Positions 59,938-64,000 of a DNA stretch of 64,000 nt are shown here, piece after piece. This DNA comes from Clostridia bacterium. GTDB lineage: Bacteria; Bacillota_A; Clostridia; Oscillospirales; CAG-272. The first letter of the stretch is position 1. Each line of letters begins with the position of its first letter. A program made the translations under genes and the position numbers. The DNA is taken from NCBI GenBank assembly GCA_017632155.1, contig JAGBRZ010000069.1, forward strand, positions 14,631 through 78,630, read 5' to 3'. The notes beneath the pieces are model-generated. The model ran no database searches. It worked only from the letters and a program-made list of their open reading frames with translations, and was not told where the DNA came from.

Positions 59938-59981
59938 AATGGCAGAAGCAGACGTCGGCTTACTTTTTGGAGGTATTTAAA

Positions 59982-61061
59982 ATGGAAATGAACATCGGCG
60001 CTAATATCAAGCGCTTACGTAACAAAAAGAATATTACACAAGAACAGCTCGCAACTGCAATGAACATAAGCTGTGCCGCCGTCAGTAAGTGGGAACGCGG
60101 CGAGACCTATCCCGACATTACGCTCCTTCAGCACCTCGCATACTTTTTCGAGGTTACGCTTGATGAGCTTATGGGGTACGATCAGGAAAAGATTCGAGCA
60201 GAGATAGACGAGGTTGTAGACCTTTTTCTAAAAACGAGAAGCAAAAATAGCAAACTCGCCGATGAAATCATCTGCAAAGCGTACCGCGATTATCCGAACG
60301 ATTACCGCATAATGAACTATTATATGTGGAGAATCGCGGGAGATGCAGATAACGATCCCGAAATTATGCTTGCTCATAAGGATGAATTTCTCGGCATTTG
60401 CGACAAAATCCTTGACGGATGTATGAGTGACAGAATACGCTTGGATGCATGGAATATGCGCGCAAAACTCCTTCACGCCGAAGGCAAAACAGATGAGGCA
60501 CTTGACATCTATCAGAATAAATTTATCACCTGGTGGGCAACTTCGGAACAGAAGATCGAACAGCTTTTTGCCAAGAACACCGAGGAATTTTACTATTGGC
60601 TCAACAAAAATATGTACGAACTCGTTGCTTTCGCGGGAGATAAGCTCGCTAAAACTATTTGTTACGACAAAGGACTTTCAACAAAGGAAATGGCAGAAAA
60701 AGCATTAAAATACGGCAAACTTATGATTGACGCGCTGAACGAAACAGGTGACGCATTCTTCGCCGGACTTGCCGAAGCATTCATCAGCCAAGTAAGAAAT
60801 TATTTGACATTCAAAGGCAACGATGAGAGTGACATCGTGGCTTTGCTTGATCTTAACCTTTATGTTGCAAAAAAAATTGCAGAACGCGAAAAGACCGACA
60901 AAGCAATCCACGAGGCTTATTTTCCCAACCGGATATCTGTCACAGATAAAGACTTTCTCACATGGATAGTTAACGCGCACCTCAATCCGCGCTTTGAAAA
61001 GCACAAGAATTTGCTGAACAATCCCGACTACGTTGCTGTACTGAAAAAATATCAAAAATAA
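59982..61061 (+). CDS. XRE-family transcriptional regulator with a helical-repeat C-terminus
   Basis: A 359-residue protein. Residues about 8-62 are a Cro/C1-type HTH (NIKRLRNKKNITQEQLATAMNISCAAVSKWERGETYPDITLLQHLAYFFEVTLDEL). The remaining 290 residues are helical, with tetratricopeptide-like pairs, and contain DIYQNKFITWWATSEQ and MAEKALKYGKLMIDAL. Such proteins in Clostridia often respond to a peptide or metabolite, but no partner gene is seen. The ATG at 59982 has GGAGG eight bases before it (a second ATG lies six bases later). It has its own promoter and a strong terminator. Confidence 0.87.
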   Translation: MEMNIGANIKRLRNKKNITQEQLATAMNISCAAVSKWERGETYPDITLLQHLAYFFEVTLDELMGYDQEKIRAEIDEVVDLFLKTRSKNSKLADEIICKAYRDYPNDYRIMNYYMWRIAGDADNDPEIMLAHKDEFLGICDKILDGCMSDRIRLDAWNMRAKLLHAEGKTDEALDIYQNKFITWWATSEQKIEQLFAKNTEEFYYWLNKNMYELVAFAGDKLAKTICYDKGLSTKEMAEKALKYGKLMIDALNETGDAFFAGLAEAFISQVRNYLTFKGNDESDIVALLDLNLYVAKKIAEREKTDKAIHEAYFPNRISVTDKDFLTWIVNAHLNPRFEKHKNLLNNPDYVAVLKKYQK

Positions 61062-61094
61062 CAAAAAATCGGGGCATCGCCCCGATTTTTTGTT
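61060..61094. terminator. bidirectional terminator
   Basis: AACAAAAAATCGGGGC, ATC, then the exact complement ending TTTTTTGTT; between convergent genes. Confidence 0.88.
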
Positions 61095-61106
61095 ATCTGA
61101 TCATTG

Positions 61107-62339
61107 TTATTGTCCCTTGAACTTCGCGTATTCCGAAGCTATGAACTGCTCCATAAACGGCAGCACCATCTTCATACCGTCGAGATTGAGGTGGCTTACG
61201 TCATCCGGCTTGATGCAATATTTTGCTCGGAAGCTTGCATCGTTCATATCAACTCCGACAAGGCTCGGGTCTGCCGCATACAGACAGACTATTCTCTTGT
61301 CATTTCGGTGCTCCGCGAGCTTGCGCATTGCATTTGCGTAATCGACGTTACAAAGTCCGGTATCGGCAACCTTGCCCGTGTGATTCCAGGGTGTTATCAG
61401 GATAATAAGTGCATTCGGATAGGTCTTGAGCATTCCGTCAAGCATAATATTGATACATCCCATAAAGGTCTTGGAATCTCGCGAGTCGAGATCTCCGATC
61501 GGAACCTTATTCGAGCGGTCATTTCGTCCGCCCTCAAGAAGAATGATATCCGCATCGCCCTTTGCCATTCTGGTATAACGCAGAACCATGGGATTCTTGT
61601 CGGTTACGTAATCAGACATTGTACTTCCGCCGATGCCGTAATTAACGTAATCCATTCCGTACTTTTCGCCAAGCAGATTGACCCAAGTGCCTTCCTTTCC
61701 GAGCGAAGAACCGCCGAAATAGCTGTCACCCATTGCATACATAGTTATGCCTGCAAGAAGCTTATTGAAATCCTCCTGCGATTTCAGCACCGAGTAATCA
61801 TTCGATACTGCAAGCTCGGTTGTGCTTGCACTTTCATTGACAAATTTCACAAATTCCTGAACAGCAAGGCCTGTCAGATAATCTGTGGTACCTATAAGAA
61901 CAAGCTTATTTCCGCTGACACGAATAGCGTACTCACCGGACTGAAGCGTTGCAAGAACCTCGATGCTTTCTTTTCGGTTCGTTTCACCGATAAGTATTTC
62001 GGGTGCCTCCGAAATATAAGCATCTCCCTTTCCAATGCCCTTTACCCAGTCGTCCTGAGGCTTGATAGCAACACTATATTTACTTTCAACCGCCTTACGC
62101 AGCTCGGTCATAGCGTCAAGAATGAAGCTTTGACACTCGGTGGGGCGGACGATTACGTAATCGCTGACGCCATTCGATGCGAGAAGAAGCCCCGTGGGTA
62201 CGGGCGCAGTTGTTTCCTCAAGCGTCGTTTCTACGGGAATCTCTGCCGCCGTTGTTTCATCCGCATTGCCTGCGGTGCACGCCGCAAGCGTGGGGAGGAG
62301 CATACAGATAGCCAAAAATAAAGTTATAATCTTTTTCAT
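61107..62339 (-). CDS. secreted SGNH/GDSL-type hydrolase lipoprotein
   Basis: A 410-residue lipoprotein: lipobox LAAC near residue 21, a Thr/Glu/Pro linker, then an N-terminal module (about 55-165) related to that of the MBL and GDPD lipoproteins (PEILIGETNRKESIEVL, VSGNKLVLIG). Residues about 200-410 are an SGNH fold: YAMGDSYFGG (nucleophile Ser), YGIGGSTMSD, EGGRND (Asn) and PDDVSHLN (Asp and His). It probably removes acyl or acetyl groups from a wall or host glycan outside the cell. It follows the uracil-DNA glycosylase gene with a 21-bp gap. Confidence 0.85.
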   Translation of the reverse strand: MKKIITLFLAICMLLPTLAACTAGNADETTAAEIPVETTLEETTAPVPTGLLLASNGVSDYVIVRPTECQSFILDAMTELRKAVESKYSVAIKPQDDWVKGIGKGDAYISEAPEILIGETNRKESIEVLATLQSGEYAIRVSGNKLVLIGTTDYLTGLAVQEFVKFVNESASTTELAVSNDYSVLKSQEDFNKLLAGITMYAMGDSYFGGSSLGKEGTWVNLLGEKYGMDYVNYGIGGSTMSDYVTDKNPMVLRYTRMAKGDADIILLEGGRNDRSNKVPIGDLDSRDSKTFMGCINIMLDGMLKTYPNALIILITPWNHTGKVADTGLCNVDYANAMRKLAEHRNDKRIVCLYAADPSLVGVDMNDASFRAKYCIKPDDVSHLNLDGMKMVLPFMEQFIASEYAKFKGQ

Positions 62340-62360
62340 AGTCGTTCGTCCTTCCGTTTA

Positions 62361-62927
62361 TTATTTACTCGAATCAAGTCTTGCCTTGATTGATTTCATA
62401 TCGTTAAGCATATCTTCCTTGCGGCGCGGGTCGCGGAGAAGAGCGGCGGGGTGGAAGACAGCGGTCATTGCGAAATCGCCCTTTTCGACCCAAGTTCCGT
62501 GCTCCTGCGTGATCTTATAATCGGGCTTGATGAGCCTCATAGCCGCAATTCTGCCAAGGCAGACGATGACTTTCGGGCGCACAAGACGAACCTGCTCGCG
62601 AAGAAAATCTATGCAAGCGTCTTCCTCTGCGGGAAGAGGGTCGCGGTTTTTGGGCGGACGGCATTTGAGAATATTCGCGATGTACACGTCCTCGCGCTTG
62701 ATGTCAACGGCGTAAAGAAAACGGTCAAGGAGCTGTCCCGCGCGTCCGACAAAGGGGGTGCCGGAAAGATCCTCTTGCTCGCCCGGTGCTTCGCCGACAA
62801 ACATCAAGTCGGCATTCCTGTTGCCCGTTCCGAAAACGCAATTCGTTCTCGTTTCGCAAAGGGAGCATTTCCTGCACTCGCGGCACTTTGCCTCGAGAGC
62901 TTCCCATTTTGCATCTATGTTATCCAT
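62361..62927 (-). CDS. uracil-DNA glycosylase, family 4 (Fe-S)
   Basis: A 188-residue family-4 UDG that removes uracil from DNA in base-excision repair. It has GEAPGEQED near residue 44, the cluster cysteines ([10 protein letters not shown]... and later [13 protein letters not shown]), and [12 protein letters not shown] with the HP motif. I take the ATG at 62927, with GGAGG eight bases upstream; the frame to 62951 has no better start. Next to an SGNH lipoprotein by position only. Confidence 0.92.
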   Translation of the reverse strand: MDNIDAKWEALEAKCRECRKCSLCETRTNCVFGTGNRNADLMFVGEAPGEQEDLSGTPFVGRAGQLLDRFLYAVDIKREDVYIANILKCRPPKNRDPLPAEEDACIDFLREQVRLVRPKVIVCLGRIAAMRLIKPDYKITQEHGTWVEKGDFAMTAVFHPAALLRDPRRKEDMLNDMKSIKARLDSSK

Positions 62928-62994
62928 AAATTCAACCTCCGAAATTATCATATAATAATTATATCAATCATCGGGACGGTTGTCAAGCATTTTA

Positions 62995-63534
62995 TCAAAA
63001 ATCTGCCAATCTTGCCACAGCATTGTCGGCAAAAATTACTCTTGCGTGTTCTTTTATGTATCCTTCGATCTTTTCGCAGTCGCGGCGGTATCCGAATTCA
63101 TTTATCACCGCCGCCTCAAGTGGCAAGCGTTCGTCACGGTCAAATTCGGGGAGTATCAGTGCAAATGCACCCTCGGGGAGCACATATGCACCGCTGTTTT
63201 TGCCAAGACCGCGCGTGTGAAGGATGCGGCAAAGCGCGATCATCGACTGCATTGTGTCAAAAATGCAAACCGACGCGTCGTTTTCCTTTATTCCGCTCGA
63301 AAGCGCAACGCGCGTGACGAACATCTCGCAGCCGCCGCCCCTTGAGGGAAAGACCTGAACAAGAAGTCTTCCGCTTTCAATATCGAATCCGCAATCAGCG
63401 TGCGCCATCTCAAGCACGGGCTTGAACCCACGCCGCAAGGCACTCTCGCCGTCGCATTCAATATTGTATTTTTTCATATCTTCGGCGCTCAACATTATCT
63501 TGAGCTTCGAATTGCTTATAAGTATAAGTTCCAT
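62995..63534 (-). CDS. MecA-like adaptor protein
   Basis: A 179-residue protein whose start (MELILISNSKLKIMLSAEDMKKYNI) and second half (FDIESGRLLVQVFPSRGGGCEMFVTRV) match the MecA/NegR pattern. MecA delivers substrates to ClpC and controls, for example, competence regulators in Bacillus. The C-terminal half is the ClpC-binding region in MecA. Whether a competence circuit exists here is unknown. It is the last gene before a 465-bp stretch without a gene. Confidence 0.82.
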   Translation of the reverse strand: MELILISNSKLKIMLSAEDMKKYNIECDGESALRRGFKPVLEMAHADCGFDIESGRLLVQVFPSRGGGCEMFVTRVALSSGIKENDASVCIFDTMQSMIALCRILHTRGLGKNSGAYVLPEGAFALILPEFDRDERLPLEAAVINEFGYRRDCEKIEGYIKEHARVIFADNAVARLADF

Positions 63535-63624
63535 AATTACCTCGCAAAAAATTTCGTTACACTATAATTATAATCTATTTTGCGACGAAATGTAACCCCT
63601 AAAAAGGTGGGAAACGGGGAAATT

Positions 63625-63784
63625 AGTGGACAGTGGTCAGTGGACAGAAAGACGCGACAAAAAATTTAATGCAAATTTTTGCAATCCATTGTGCCGACTA
63701 ATAATTTAATAATTCAAATAACTCGGATATTTTGAAGCAACACTTCTCAATATCCGAGTTATTGTTTATTTCAGTTTTATATTA
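63625..63784. mobile_element. truncated second copy of the MITE-like element
   Basis: The sequence from 63625 shares with the element at 29650 its GTGGACAG units, the AATCCATTGT... segment, the hairpin (AACTCGGATATT...AATATCCGAGTT, about 63719-63760) and the following ATTGTTTATTTCAGTTTTA. Similarity stops abruptly at 63784, before the right terminal repeat, so this copy has lost its right end. Confidence 0.78.
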
Positions 63785-63799
63785 GAGTGACAAGAATAA

Positions 63800-64000
63800 T
63801 ACGAACTAGTTTTTTGGCGACAATTATCCGCCATCAGTTCGTCAAACGCCTCGAATGTATTAATATACTATCATCGGCGTTTTCCTGCTGCTGACGAATA
63901 TTTGTCAGCCAAAAAATCTCCGACCCGAGAGCCTTAATTTTTAGGTAATTTTGGGTGCGGAGGACGACGCAAGATATTAATCTTGCTAGGACGACAAGCC
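63800..64000. ncRNA. hairpin-rich region, candidate structured RNA, cut by the window edge
   Basis: No gene is visible. Successive inverted pairs are present: ACGAACT/AGTTCGT with inner TGGCG/CGCCA (about 63807-63842), AACGCC/GGCGTT (about 63844-63880), GCTGAC/GTCAGC (about 63891-63915), CCGACCC/GGGTGCGG (about 63929-63961) and GCAAGAT/ATCTTGC (63969-63986) flanked by a repeated AGGACGAC. Such density with few repeats elsewhere suggests a structured RNA, but strand and family are unknown; it could also be the end of an insertion element. Confidence 0.4.

Noticed and set aside
1..64000. tRNA or rRNA genes
   Set aside because: I saw no segment with a TTCGA-type T loop and acceptor pairing, and no rRNA signature; a covariance search would be needed to exclude one fully.

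Overview
The window looks like a chromosomal segment of an uncultured, Gram-positive-type anaerobe of class Clostridia (Bacillota), probably a gut Oscillospirales/Christensenellales-type lineage. Support: the order SRP RNA - dnaX - ybaB - recR; a division-and-wall block (yggS, sepF, yggT, a coiled-coil gene, ileS, lspA, rluD); a MecA-like adaptor; many lipobox lipoproteins; and no outer-membrane genes. All family names come from recognising motifs by eye; no database search was possible.

Layout. 1-5.2 kb: a PHP phosphoesterase, a UroD-like/esterase pair, a cytosolic GDPD, and a GDPD - FTR-like - thioredoxin operon. 5.3-11.1 kb: three tandem lipoprotein paralogues ending in metallo-beta-lactamase folds. 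11.2-13.2 kb: an ECF-type sigma factor with a membrane partner. 13.4-17.1 kb: recR, ybaB, dnaX, a four-helix-bundle gene and the large-type SRP RNA. 17.1-17.7 kb: a nested inverted-repeat element with no gene. 17.8-19.4 kb: a second sigma/membrane-partner pair. 19.7-26.1 kb: the MoxR - DUF58 - transglutaminase triad. 26.2-29.7 kb: two secreted GDPD lipoproteins. 29.65-29.89 kb: a 242-bp MITE-like element whose inverted ends supply the stop codons of both flanking genes. 29.9-31.1 kb: a GH29 fucosidase. 31.3-39.5 kb: four tandem GLUG-like beta-helix surface proteins, each with its own promoter and terminator. 39.6-44.9 kb: an Old Yellow Enzyme-type flavoprotein, a two-subunit aconitase X and a CDF cation exporter. 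44.9-58.8 kb (minus strand): HAD phosphatase, rluD, lspA, ileS, division block, HlyD-like protein, miaA, unknown genes, a DUF4160/DUF2442 pair and queA. 58.9-63.5 kb: dapA, an XRE regulator, an SGNH lipoprotein, a family-4 uracil-DNA glycosylase and a MecA-like adaptor. 63.6-64 kb: a truncated copy of the MITE-like element, then hairpin-rich DNA that may be a structured RNA cut by the window edge.

Themes. First, secreted hydrolases of three folds (MBL, GDPD, SGNH) carry related N-terminal modules behind a lipobox, suggesting a lineage-specific way of presenting hydrolases at the cell surface. Second, non-coding repeats are abundant: four clusters of short palindromes, two MITE-like copies, a nested inverted repeat and an inverted-repeat-bracketed four-helix-bundle gene. 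Several reach into gene ends and change the last codons. Third, 13 of the 14 promoters identified by eye have an extended -10 (TGn next to TATAAT/TAAAAT), nearly always with a 17-bp spacer.
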